A DNA stretch of 64,000 nt, from positions 1 through 64,000 of the forward strand of contig NZ_CANMOO010000006.1 of NCBI RefSeq assembly GCF_947499585.1. Direction: 5' to 3'. The notes below the pieces were generated by a model, which saw nothing but the letters and a program-made list of their open reading frames with translations, did not search any database and had not been told where the DNA came from. How positions within the stretch are numbered: position 1 is the stretch's first letter; every line of letters begins with the position of its first letter. The translations under genes and the position numbers were made by a program. The stretch comes from an uncultured Allomuricauda sp. GTDB lineage: Bacteria; Bacteroidota; Bacteroidia; Flavobacteriales; Flavobacteriaceae. Shown here piece after piece: positions 8,213 through 16,399 of the stretch.

Positions 8213-9490
8213 ATGGCTTTCCAAAATTCCCTTGAATTTGCACAACAGTTGGATGCAGAAGATGAGCTTTCCAAATACAGGCAAGAATTTCACCATCCAC
8301 AGGTAAATGGCAGGGATGTTATCTACTTTACTGGAAACTCTTTAGGGTTGCAGCCTAAAAGAACTCAGAAGTTTGTAGACGATGTAATGAAAGATTGGCG
8401 GGAACTTGCAGTAGAAGGACATTTTTACGCAGAAAAACCATGGTGGGATTATCATGAACGCTTGGCGGAAGGTTTGGGCAAAGTGGTAGGTGCTAAGGCT
8501 CAAGAAATATCGGTAATGAATACACTTACTGTAAATCTTCATTTATTGATGGTGTCTTTTTACAGACCAAATAATAAACGCTTTAAAATTCTCTGCGAGG
8601 AAAAAGCATTCCCTTCAGACCAGTACATGCTGCAAAGCCAGGTGAGATTCCATGGCCTTGATCCAAAAGAAGCCATAATTGAGGTCAAAAAGAGAAATGG
8701 AGAACATTCCTGGAGAACAGAAGATATTATTGAAAAAATCAATGAAGTAGGGGATGAGTTGGCTTTGGTACTTATAGGGGGAGTCAACTATTATAACGGA
8801 CAAGTGCTGGACATGAAGACCATTACAAGCGCAGGAAAATCTGTTGGTGCTTTTGTAGGATGGGACTTGGCTCATGCTGTTGGCAATGTGGAACTCAAAC
8901 TTCATGATTGGGATGCTGACTTTGCAGCTTGGTGCAGTTATAAATACATGAACAGTGGCCCGGGAAATGCTTCGGGCATTTTTGTAAATGAAAAACACTT
9001 GGCCAAGAAAGATATTCCGCGTTTTGAAGGATGGTGGGGCACAAAAAAAGAAACCCGTTTTTTGATGCAGCCAGAATTCGACCCAATTGAGACTGCTGAT
9101 GCATGGCAATTAAGCAACCCGCCCATATTGTCTATTGCACCGTACTTGGCTTCTTTGGAACTTTTTAATGAGGTTGGAATGAACGCTCTTATTGAAAAGC
9201 AGAAAAAAATCGTGGCCTACCTTGAATTTGTTTTAAAGGAGATTGATAAAGAAGTAGAAAGTTCTTTTGAAATTATTACTCCTAAGGACCGAGGTTGCCA
9301 GCTCTCCGTTTTTTTACATGGAGAAGGCAAGGCTTTGTTCGATTACCTCATGAAGAATGGTGTAATTACAGATTGGAGAGAGCCTAACGTTATCCGGCTT
9401 GCTCCAGCACCATTTTATTGTTCTTATTCAGATATGTATAGTTTTGGACAGATTTTAAAACAGGGCATTCTTTCCAAAAAGAAACTATAG
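8213..9490 (+). CDS. kynU: Kynureninase
   Basis: 425 residues from the ATG chosen here; an upstream in-frame TTG at 8195 lies in a promoter-like box. A fold-type I PLP enzyme: GNSLGLQPK binds substrate and phosphate, WDLAHAVGN holds the PLP-ring Asp, and the Schiff-base Lys is K244 in SYKYMNSGPG. It splits kynurenine or 3-hydroxykynurenine into (3-hydroxy)anthranilate and alanine. The partner kynurenine 3-monooxygenase is encoded about 7 kb away (16400), so both enzymes flanking 3-hydroxykynurenine are here but not in one operon. No 3-hydroxyanthranilate dioxygenase or tryptophan dioxygenase gene was seen in the window. Confidence 0.96.
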   Translation: MAFQNSLEFAQQLDAEDELSKYRQEFHHPQVNGRDVIYFTGNSLGLQPKRTQKFVDDVMKDWRELAVEGHFYAEKPWWDYHERLAEGLGKVVGAKAQEISVMNTLTVNLHLLMVSFYRPNNKRFKILCEEKAFPSDQYMLQSQVRFHGLDPKEAIIEVKKRNGEHSWRTEDIIEKINEVGDELALVLIGGVNYYNGQVLDMKTITSAGKSVGAFVGWDLAHAVGNVELKLHDWDADFAAWCSYKYMNSGPGNASGIFVNEKHLAKKDIPRFEGWWGTKKETRFLMQPEFDPIETADAWQLSNPPILSIAPYLASLELFNEVGMNALIEKQKKIVAYLEFVLKEIDKEVESSFEIITPKDRGCQLSVFLHGEGKALFDYLMKNGVITDWREPNVIRLAPAPFYCSYSDMYSFGQILKQGILSKKKL

Positions 9491-9648
9491 CAGGATAGCG
9501 ATTTTTATTTCCCAGTTCCGTTTTCCAGATTGTTATTGATTGTACAAGTATCGTTCTATTTGCCTTCCGTTCATCGAAAAGATGCAGTAATCACTTACTA
9601 TCTCAGTTTTTCTTACGTACATATTTAAGTTTTAACCCCAAAATTAAA

Positions 9649-10722
9649 ATGAACATGAAACGTAAAAATGAAAAAATGAGACACAAAATCAGTTTAAGAA
9701 AACTGCTGGTTTTGACAACTATTATGGTTATGTGCTTTGCTTCTTGCGAGAAGAATGATGTTGATGATCAAAATGCGATAACCCCGGATGAAGAAGTATC
9801 CATAGAAGATCAGGATACTGCATTTATTACCAAATACTTTTTAGGAGAACCAGTAAAAGTTAGGCTTGAAGAAGATGGCACCTACAGTCTAGCAGGCAGT
9901 GACACTAGATTGTTTGAAGAACAATTGTCGGATACTGCGGATTCTTTTGTGGAAAACCCGGTTCCGGATGCAAGCTTAACCAATCTAGGATTGGGAGGCG
10001 GTGTTCGCAAATGGACTAACGGCGTTGTCTATTATGTGATCAATGGACTTAGTTCCTCGGTACGTTCTGAGCTTCAAAAGTCATTTGACGAATGGTCCAG
10101 TAAAACCAGTGTAACGTTCAAGGAACGCACAAATCAGTCCAATTATGTAACTATTTCTTCTTCAGGATCTAATAGCAATTCTGGAGTAGCAACTCTTGGA
10201 ATGAATGGAACCAGAGGTTTTATTCGATTGGGCACTCGAGCCACAGCTGTGGTCATCATACATGAAATTGGACATACCTTGGGGTATATTCATGAACAAA
10301 ATCGGTCAGATAGAGATAGTTTTATTAGGATCAATTTTGAGAATATACAAGATGGTGCACAAGATCAGTTTTTTAAAAGTAACTCGGCAACCTTGTTGAC
10401 AGGTCAGTTTGATATAAACTCTACCATGATGTACGGCAGCTTTACTTTTAGTAAAAACGGAAGACCTACAATTACAGATTTAAATGGAAACCTTTTACCG
10501 CAAAGACAGGCGAGAATATCTACCTTGGATGTAGAAGGAACAAATTCTTTATACCCATCCACAGATGGTAACCCAGATACCGGGGGAGAAACAGACCCAT
10601 GTGATGGTGTTGAAGAATGGTCTAGATCTAGGAGGTATTTTGTTGGAGAACGTGTAACCTATCGTGGAAGTTTGTACGAGAGGGATTTTACCAGATGGAA
10701 TTTTATAACAAGATGTAATTAA
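9649..10722 (+). CDS. Astacin-like (M12A) metallopeptidase lipoprotein with C-terminal chitin-binding-type module
   Basis: 357 residues. The N-terminus is a lipoprotein signal (hydrophobic stretch then CFASC), so the protein is anchored at a membrane. The astacin zinc signature HEIGHTLGYIHEQ starts at residue 205 (ligands H205, H209, H215; base E206), and a Met-turn-like STMMYG follows. A Gly/Asp-rich linker then joins a small C-terminal module (WSRSRRYFVGERVTYRGSLY) resembling CBM5/12 carbohydrate-binding domains. The enzyme probably digests protein on the cell surface while bound to chitin-like or other polysaccharide; that is inference. A strong terminator follows. Confidence 0.9.
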   Translation: MNMKRKNEKMRHKISLRKLLVLTTIMVMCFASCEKNDVDDQNAITPDEEVSIEDQDTAFITKYFLGEPVKVRLEEDGTYSLAGSDTRLFEEQLSDTADSFVENPVPDASLTNLGLGGGVRKWTNGVVYYVINGLSSSVRSELQKSFDEWSSKTSVTFKERTNQSNYVTISSSGSNSNSGVATLGMNGTRGFIRLGTRATAVVIIHEIGHTLGYIHEQNRSDRDSFIRINFENIQDGAQDQFFKSNSATLLTGQFDINSTMMYGSFTFSKNGRPTITDLNGNLLPQRQARISTLDVEGTNSLYPSTDGNPDTGGETDPCDGVEEWSRSRRYFVGERVTYRGSLYERDFTRWNFITRCN

Positions 10723-10770
10723 TAACAACAGGGGTTAACACTAAGGCAACTTGTCTAGTTGTAAAATCTA

Positions 10771-10797
10771 AGACCGTTCTTCGGGACGGTCTTTTTT
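10771..10797 (+). terminator. Rho-independent terminator after the astacin-like gene
   Basis: A 9-bp stem AGACCGTTC / GGACGGTCT (one T-G wobble) with a stable TTCG tetraloop is followed by six T. Confidence 0.9.
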
Positions 10798-10879
10798 ATA
10801 AAGTAAGCTAGGCATTTACTAATGTTATTTCTCCTTTTCTTTTAAGTATGATTTTAAACAGATTTTAATACAAGGAATC

Positions 10880-11746
10880 TTATAAAAGTGATTCATTATA
10901 TTTTGATTTTAAATAGGCAGAAGGTGTTGTATTTTGATACTTTTTAAACTGTCTGGTAAAGTAGGAAGGATCATTGAAGCCAGACTTGTACATTACCTCT
11001 GCAATAACTGTATTGTTCTCATTAAAGAATTCAAGTGCTTTGCCAATCCGAAATTCATTAACAAAACTGATAAATTTCTGACTGGTCATTTTTTTAAAGA
11101 ATCGGCAAAAAGAATTAGGGGTAAAACCTAATTTCTTAGAGATTTCTGTAACCGAAATGTTTTTATGATAATTAGTATTAACGTATTCAAAGGTCTGCTC
11201 TAGTCTCCAAATCTCATCTTTTTTATAATTACTCAGCGAAATGGTATCGAATAGGCTTTCATAAGTTGCATTTTTGGATAGGTAATCAAGAATGGATAAC
11301 AAGTTTATCAGTTTGCCTTGATTGTCCATATGTTCAAAATTTTTGAAACTGTTCCAGAGTGCATTTTTGCTCTCTTGGTCAAAAATTAAAACTTGCTTTG
11401 ATTTTTCAATAAGTTGTTTTATTCTTTTTAATTCAGGAAATACTTTGAGTTTTTCATCCAGAAACTCTTTTTTAAATTGAATGACTACCTCTAGACCATC
11501 ATCATGATCTTTATTTCCAAAATCGGCATGTGGAATGTTGCCGCCCAAGAAAACAAGCACTCCATTATCATACTTTTTCTTTTTAGAGTCAATATTAAGA
11601 AGGCCAGAACCATTTTTTACATAGACCAATTCAAACTCTGGATGAATATGCCAACCAGCTGATTCACAATAACTTGAACTGGTGTATGCTTCTGCCTTCA
11701 AAGAGGTGTTTGTGTCAACATTGATTGCTTCTAGCATTGGTTTCAT
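10880..11746 (-). CDS. AraC-family transcriptional regulator
   Basis: 288 residues. The N-terminal half is a cupin-like sensor domain (GWHIHPEFELVYVKNGSG, then VFLGGNIPHADF). The last hundred residues are the two helix-turn-helix motifs of AraC proteins (ISVTEISKKLGFTPNSFCRF and GFNDPSYFTRQFKKYQNTTP). It diverges from the MFS transporter gene, with about 124 bases between start codons, and probably regulates it and itself in response to a small, perhaps sugar-like, effector. The effector is not deducible. Confidence 0.92.
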   Translation of the reverse strand: MKPMLEAINVDTNTSLKAEAYTSSSYCESAGWHIHPEFELVYVKNGSGLLNIDSKKKKYDNGVLVFLGGNIPHADFGNKDHDDGLEVVIQFKKEFLDEKLKVFPELKRIKQLIEKSKQVLIFDQESKNALWNSFKNFEHMDNQGKLINLLSILDYLSKNATYESLFDTISLSNYKKDEIWRLEQTFEYVNTNYHKNISVTEISKKLGFTPNSFCRFFKKMTSQKFISFVNEFRIGKALEFFNENNTVIAEVMYKSGFNDPSYFTRQFKKYQNTTPSAYLKSKYNESLL

Positions 11747-11870
11747 ATAGTAAAATTACCCAAATAAAAGACTCATAAAAGCATTTCAGAATAAAATGTC
11801 TTATCTCCTGAATGTTTTATGTTAAAAATTGAGCTATAACCTTAGTTATTTTGTCTGGATATTCGATACT

Positions 11871-13019
11871 ATGAGGTCACTTCGTCTTATTTTTTCCAAT
11901 CCTAGATATTTTGCACCGGCATGGGTATTTGCAAGTCTCAATATTTGGTTTGGTACTTGGGCCATTTACATTCCCACGATAAAAGATAAATTGGGAATTG
12001 ATAAAGCTGACTTGGGTATTGCCATCTTTTGTCTATCTCTGGGTGTTTTTACCATATTTCCTATAGCTTCAAAGATTATTGACAAACTTGGTGTGGGAAA
12101 GGCTACTTGGGCAGGTGTGGTTTTAAGCAGTATTGCAGCGCTATTTCCACTTTTAGTTCCAAACTATTACTTGTTAATGATTTCTCTGTTCTTTTTAGGA
12201 GCATCTAATGGACTTTTAGATATTTCTATGAACACTTTGGTTACAGAAATTGAAAAAGAGGACAAGCAAAATTTTATGTCAGCTGCTCATGGCTTTTTTA
12301 GCCTAGGTGGTGTAATTGTTGGTTTAGGTAGTTTTTTGATTCCAATTATTGGAAACCCTGCATTGCATATGGGTATCACTGTTGCCTTTGTTTTTATAAT
12401 CAATCTTCTTATTTATAAGAACTATAAACATATAGTTGCTGCGCCTGTTAAAAAAGAACCCTTTAGCTTAAAATTGTTTAAACCCTTATTCTTATTGGGG
12501 ATAATAGGTTTTGTGGCTATGGGCAGTGAAGGTGCAATCATAGATTGGAGTGGACTTTATTTAAAAGAAATAACCTTGGCACCAGAAGCACTTATTGGTT
12601 CAGGTTTCTTGGCATTTTCTGCAGCAATGACCTTAGGTAGATTTTTAGGAGATGGAATTAGTGCTAAAATAGGCTCAGTAAAAATTGTGGGCTTGGGTTC
12701 TTTAATTGCAGTTTTTGGTTATCTACTTGTGCTTTCAGGACATACAATTTGGGCTATAACGGGCTTTGCTCTCAATGGTCTTGGTTTCTCTGTTATTGTT
12801 CCGGAATTATTTAGAATCGGTGGAAATGTTAAAGGAGTGGATTCTGCCCAAGGAGTCTCTTTTATTGCTGGTACAGGTTACTCTGGCTTTTTGTTAGGTC
12901 CTGTTATTTTGGGGTTTCTAGCCGAGAGTGCATCCTTAAAACATAGCTTTTATGCCCTTTTAGGTTGTATTTTACTTGTTTTAGCAGTAACAATGTTATT
13001 GAAAAAGAATAGGTCTTAG
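11871..13019 (+). CDS. MFS transporter (YbjJ/FucP-like)
   Basis: 382 residues from the ATG at 11871. An in-frame TTG at 11829 would add 14 residues, but MRSLRLIFSNPRYFAPAWVF is the natural amphipathic start before helix 1. About twelve transmembrane segments. ASNGLLDISMNTLVTEIE and HGFFSLGGVIVGLGS in the middle resemble the YbjJ/fucose-permease branch. A proton-coupled transporter of a small polar compound is likely; the substrate is unknown. The divergent AraC gene suggests inducible expression. It ends 12 bases from the convergent lipoprotein gene. Confidence 0.88.
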   Translation: MRSLRLIFSNPRYFAPAWVFASLNIWFGTWAIYIPTIKDKLGIDKADLGIAIFCLSLGVFTIFPIASKIIDKLGVGKATWAGVVLSSIAALFPLLVPNYYLLMISLFFLGASNGLLDISMNTLVTEIEKEDKQNFMSAAHGFFSLGGVIVGLGSFLIPIIGNPALHMGITVAFVFIINLLIYKNYKHIVAAPVKKEPFSLKLFKPLFLLGIIGFVAMGSEGAIIDWSGLYLKEITLAPEALIGSGFLAFSAAMTLGRFLGDGISAKIGSVKIVGLGSLIAVFGYLLVLSGHTIWAITGFALNGLGFSVIVPELFRIGGNVKGVDSAQGVSFIAGTGYSGFLLGPVILGFLAESASLKHSFYALLGCILLVLAVTMLLKKNRS

Positions 13020-13031
13020 AATGTTTTTAGA

Positions 13032-13712
13032 CTATTCTTTTTGAACCATCAAATTGGTGAAGTTTATATTGAAAACTCCTTCAGCTTTTTTATGATCTTG
13101 TGCCAGTTTTAGACCATCCATATCAATGTAATTCTCCCAAGTCGTTGTCATTGATGGCTCAGCTTGATTTGCTTTCCTAAAAACCCACTCACGAAGAATA
13201 AAATCATCCTTAAAGTAAAAATCATAAGCATCACCTGGAGTATATCCTCCTTCATTGGAATATACTATGGTCAGTTTTTGCATAGGTTCACCACTAATAG
13301 GAGATTTTTCTTCTTCAGCATGTTTATAAGTGAAATTTTCAGAATCCCAAATAAGATTAAAAGGAGCTAAAACCCAATATCTGTCATTAATAAAACCACC
13401 ATTTCTTTTGGTGGCAATGCTATCCATGGATTTCCTATTGTATACAAGGGTATCATTTTCAGAAATGGATGTAATATGGTTTGACTTTGGCTTCCAAATC
13501 CAAGTACGTTCAAAATGAGAGCTATCCCTGTCCACATTAAAGGTGAATGTAAACTCTTTTACCGATTTCCAATTTTCGTAACCATGGGCAAAAGCTATTT
13601 TTTCAAGAACCGTTTGTTCTGTCTTTTCTTCTGATATTGTATTCTTTGGCTCTGTTTTACAAGACAAAAAGATGAAAAAAGATAAGACCGTAAAAAGAAA
13701 AGTGGCTTTCAT
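13032..13712 (-). CDS. Conserved lipoprotein (DUF6503-like)
   Basis: 226 residues with a lipoprotein signal ending FLSCK. The body is beta-rich with many Trp and Tyr residues: AFAHGYENWKSVKEFTFTF, then RTWIWKPKSNHIT, then a lipid-carrier-like pattern (LTIVYSNEGGYTPGDAYDFY). It resembles LolA/outer-membrane-carrier-like folds and the family I recall as DUF6503, but the function is unknown. It stands alone, convergent with the MFS gene. Confidence 0.75.
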   Translation of the reverse strand: MKATFLFTVLSFFIFLSCKTEPKNTISEEKTEQTVLEKIAFAHGYENWKSVKEFTFTFNVDRDSSHFERTWIWKPKSNHITSISENDTLVYNRKSMDSIATKRNGGFINDRYWVLAPFNLIWDSENFTYKHAEEEKSPISGEPMQKLTIVYSNEGGYTPGDAYDFYFKDDFILREWVFRKANQAEPSMTTTWENYIDMDGLKLAQDHKKAEGVFNINFTNLMVQKE

Positions 13713-13802
13713 GATAAATTTTAGTTCAAATATACTCTCATTTTAAATTATCTTGTTCAATAATTCTTCAAAGAACTTAATAGGACCTTAAAAACGTTTC
13801 AA

Positions 13803-14429
13803 GTGACTTTTCTAAAAAGGCTGTTTCTAATTCTTATAAATAACCTAGATAAGAAATCTTTGGAAGCAGATGACCCATATGCTCATTTATCTGATGAGGA
13901 ATTGGTAGAACGAATTGTTGCAAACAACAACCCTATGTTATTTGGTAAGTTGTACGATCGTTACGGAAAAATGGTCTATAACAAATGCTATGGATTTGCC
14001 AGATCACAGGACGAGGCAGAGGATTTAACTCAAGATGTTTTTCTACAATTGTTCATTAAGTTGAAAATGTTCAAGGGAAAGTCCAAGTTTTCTACCTGGC
14101 TATATTCCTTTACATATAACTTTTGTGTGAACTATGTAAACAGGAACAAGCAGCGCAAAATGAGTGATAAGTCTATTCCAGTTGAAAATTCGGAACATAA
14201 GTTAATCGTTGAAGTGCGAGATGATAGCCTGTTCGAAATGAAGGCTAATAAGCTAAAAGAAGCACTAGAACTGGTATCTGCGGAAGACAAATCCATTTTG
14301 TTGTTAAAATATCAAGATGGAGCCTCGATAAAAGATTTGGTGACATTGATGGAACTTGGAGAAAGTGCGGTGAAAATGCGCTTAAAAAGGGCAAAAGAGA
14401 AACTATTGGAAATCTATAATACCTTATAA
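13803..14429 (+). CDS. RNA polymerase sigma-70 family (ECF-type) factor
   Basis: 208 residues from a GTG start. Region 2 is clear (LYDRYGKMVYNKCYGFARSQ, DEAEDLTQDVFLQLF, STWLYSFTYNFCVNYVNR), and region 4 follows (ALELVSAEDKSILLLKYQDG, ESAVKMRLKRAKEKL). The first 25 residues before region 2 are less conserved, so a later start is possible. It is 3 bases upstream of a 62-codon gene and close to an MscS channel gene, suggesting an envelope or osmotic-stress regulon. No classical transmembrane anti-sigma gene is adjacent. Confidence 0.9.
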   Translation: MTFLKRLFLILINNLDKKSLEADDPYAHLSDEELVERIVANNNPMLFGKLYDRYGKMVYNKCYGFARSQDEAEDLTQDVFLQLFIKLKMFKGKSKFSTWLYSFTYNFCVNYVNRNKQRKMSDKSIPVENSEHKLIVEVRDDSLFEMKANKLKEALELVSAEDKSILLLKYQDGASIKDLVTLMELGESAVKMRLKRAKEKLLEIYNTL

Positions 14430-14432
14430 TAG

Positions 14433-14621
14433 ATGGCAAAGAAAAAAAGAAATCCGTTTAGGGAGTTAGAGGCCTCATTGAGAGAGGTGCCTCCTGGAAT
14501 GAAGAAAAAGGTAATGAACGATATTGCAGCAGCAAAGTTGATTATGGACTTGGCTTCCCTGTTCTCTTTTAATATTGGGTCAGCTTTGCGAAAGCTTTTT
14601 AGAACATCAGGAAACAATTAA
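14433..14621 (+). CDS. Small conserved basic protein between sigma factor and MscS genes
   Basis: 62 residues, starting MAKKKRNPFRELEASL with VPPGMKKKVMNDIAAAKL in the middle. No signal peptide and no full transmembrane helix; the segment LIMDLASLFSF is amphipathic. Three bases separate it from the sigma-factor stop and 24 from the MscS start, so it is cotranscribed with both. I recall the same trio in other Flavobacteriaceae. It might bind the sigma factor or the channel, but nothing in the sequence proves this. Confidence 0.75.
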   Translation: MAKKKRNPFRELEASLREVPPGMKKKVMNDIAAAKLIMDLASLFSFNIGSALRKLFRTSGNN

Positions 14622-14645
14622 AAACAACAGTATAAAACTATAGAT

Positions 14646-15476
14646 ATGGAAACAATTAACGAATGGAAGAACTTGACCTTTGATTCCCTAGCTGCAATGG
14701 GCAGAGATGTGGCATTGGCGTTGCCCAAAATTGTTGGGGCACTAATTATTCTTTTGGTAGGATGGTTAGTTACCAAAATTGTTCTTTTTGTTTTGGGTAA
14801 GGTTTTAAAACTTGCTAAAATGGATACGCTTAGTGATAAAATCAATGAGATGGACCTTTTTGGAAAGGGAGATTTTAAAATTGATATTATTAAAGTGATT
14901 CTTGGTTTTGTTAAGTGGTTGTTGCTCCTAGTGTTCTTGATAGTTGCAGCAGATATACTCAGTTGGGAAATAATTTCTACAGAAATAGGGAATCTTTTGC
15001 GCTATCTGCCTAGACTGTTTAGCGCACTTGCTTTAATGATGATAGGGCTTTACATTGGAAACTTTATCAAGACAACTGTCAAGAAGTTGTTTGATTCCCT
15101 AGAATTTGGCGGATCCAATCTTGTAAGTAACATGCTGTTTTACATCATTGTAATCTTTATTTCCATTACGGCTTTGAATCAAGCGGGTATCGACACTACA
15201 ATTATTACCAACAACATCACCTTAATTTTGGGGTCGTTCCTTTTGGCATTCGCAATCGGATTGGGGCTGGGTTCCCGAGATATTATTACAGACCTGTTGC
15301 GTTCTTTTTATACAAGAAGAACGTATGCGGTGGGTGATAAAGTTGTAATTGGCAAAAATGAAGGGACAATAGAAGCAATAGAAAATAATACATTGACATT
15401 GTTAACCAAAACTGGAAAATTTGTAATTCCTATTAAAGAGGTGGTATCAAAAAAGGTTGAGATAAAAACAAAATAA
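14646..15476 (+). CDS. Small-conductance mechanosensitive ion channel (MscS family)
   Basis: 276 residues. An N-terminal amphipathic stretch is followed by transmembrane helices near residues 20-45, 77-100 and 110-135. The pore-lining helix TM3 is ITNNITLILGSFLLAFAIGL with Ala/Gly packing, and the MscS beta-domain follows (RRTYAVGDKVVIGKNEGTIE). The C-terminus stops soon after the beta-domain, shorter than E. coli MscS. It relieves turgor at hypo-osmotic shock. Operon with the upstream sigma factor and 62-residue protein. Confidence 0.92.
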   Translation: METINEWKNLTFDSLAAMGRDVALALPKIVGALIILLVGWLVTKIVLFVLGKVLKLAKMDTLSDKINEMDLFGKGDFKIDIIKVILGFVKWLLLLVFLIVAADILSWEIISTEIGNLLRYLPRLFSALALMMIGLYIGNFIKTTVKKLFDSLEFGGSNLVSNMLFYIIVIFISITALNQAGIDTTIITNNITLILGSFLLAFAIGLGLGSRDIITDLLRSFYTRRTYAVGDKVVIGKNEGTIEAIENNTLTLLTKTGKFVIPIKEVVSKKVEIKTK

Positions 15477-15528
15477 TTTTATTTGAACAAGTAGATTCAT
15501 GAAGACTATAACTTCCTTAGAATTTGAT

Positions 15529-15536
15529 TAATTTTG
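15529..15536 (+). promoter_or_regulatory. Putative -7 box (TAATTTTG) of clpP
   Basis: An exact TAnnTTTG match ends 20 bases before the clpP ATG. No TTG -33 box is evident at 17-23 bases. Confidence 0.45.
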
Positions 15537-15556
15537 AAACTTTCAACAAATAAAAA

Positions 15557-16105
15557 ATGAGTTCAAAAAAAGGCAAGGTTCAAGAGTTAGTCCAAGAAAA
15601 ATTATTAGAGGAACGTAAGGTGTTTTTATGGGGTATGGTAGATGATGATTCCGCAAAGCACGTTATTGACCGTTTACTCTATTTGGATTTACTAAATAAT
15701 AAGGAAATTCAATTAATTATCAATAGTCCTGGTGGGTATGTAACCTCTGGTTTCGCTATTTATGATACAATAAAGCAGATAAAAAGCCCAGTGTCTACCG
15801 TTTGTTCTGGTTTGGCGGCATCTATGGGTTCTATTTTGTTATCAGTAGGCGAGAAAGGTAGAAGATTTATACAGCCTCATGCCCGTGTAATGATTCACCA
15901 GCCAAGTGGCGGTGCGAGGGGGCAGGCTTCCAATATTGAAATCCAAGCTAAAGAAATTATCAAGACCAAAGAACTTGGGGCAAAAATATTGGCGGATAAC
16001 TGCGGACAAGATTATGATAAAGTAATGAAAGATTTTGATCGCGACTACTGGATGGGAGCAGAGGAATCTGTCAAGTATGGTATTGTAGATGGAATTTTAG
16101 AATAA
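15557..16105 (+). CDS. clpP: ClpP-type serine protease, short stand-alone form
   Basis: 182 residues. The catalytic triad is intact: S89 in GLAASMGS, H114 in RVMIHQPSGG, D163 in DRDYWM. It lacks the longer N-terminal extension of the main ClpP of most bacteria (about 195-225 residues), and no clpX or tig gene is adjacent, so it may be a second paralogue rather than the housekeeping ClpP. It would form barrel-shaped proteolytic rings fed by a Clp ATPase. A 13-bp-stem terminator follows, making this a single-gene unit. Confidence 0.92.
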   Translation: MSSKKGKVQELVQEKLLEERKVFLWGMVDDDSAKHVIDRLLYLDLLNNKEIQLIINSPGGYVTSGFAIYDTIKQIKSPVSTVCSGLAASMGSILLSVGEKGRRFIQPHARVMIHQPSGGARGQASNIEIQAKEIIKTKELGAKILADNCGQDYDKVMKDFDRDYWMGAEESVKYGIVDGILE

Positions 16106-16130
16106 TCATTAAACATATTATAAAAGGGAA

Positions 16131-16164
16131 AAAGTCCTTCACAATTTTTGTGAAGGACTTTTTG
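16131..16164 (+). terminator. Strong rho-independent terminator after clpP
   Basis: A perfect 13-bp stem AAAGTCCTTCACA / TGTGAAGGACTTT with loop ATTTT ends in a T run. The roughly 235 bases from here to kmo hold no gene or structure that I can support. Confidence 0.93.
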
Positions 16165-16399
16165 CATATATATGGACGCCTAAGCGGAATATTTACTTTA
16201 TATACGTCAACTTTAGTACCAAAAGCTTACGATCTACTGTTAAAAAAACCAAAAAGTTTTAAGTTTTTAACGCCCTTTTTGTTGTTTACCATAAAGTTAG
16301 GACTGCAAACTCCTATTTTGTTATTTACTAAGGACTAATGAGCAAGTTTTGAAATTTCTTATTTTTACTATTTAACTAGAATTGGCCTTATGGGCATGT

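Noticed and set aside
8615-9109. A 164-codon open frame opposite kynU
   Set aside because: It lies wholly inside kynU on the other strand; kynU has full family motifs, while this frame shows none.
16150-16338. A 62-codon open frame after clpP
   Set aside because: Its GTG start lies inside the clpP terminator hairpin, the product has no recognisable features and no promoter is visible.
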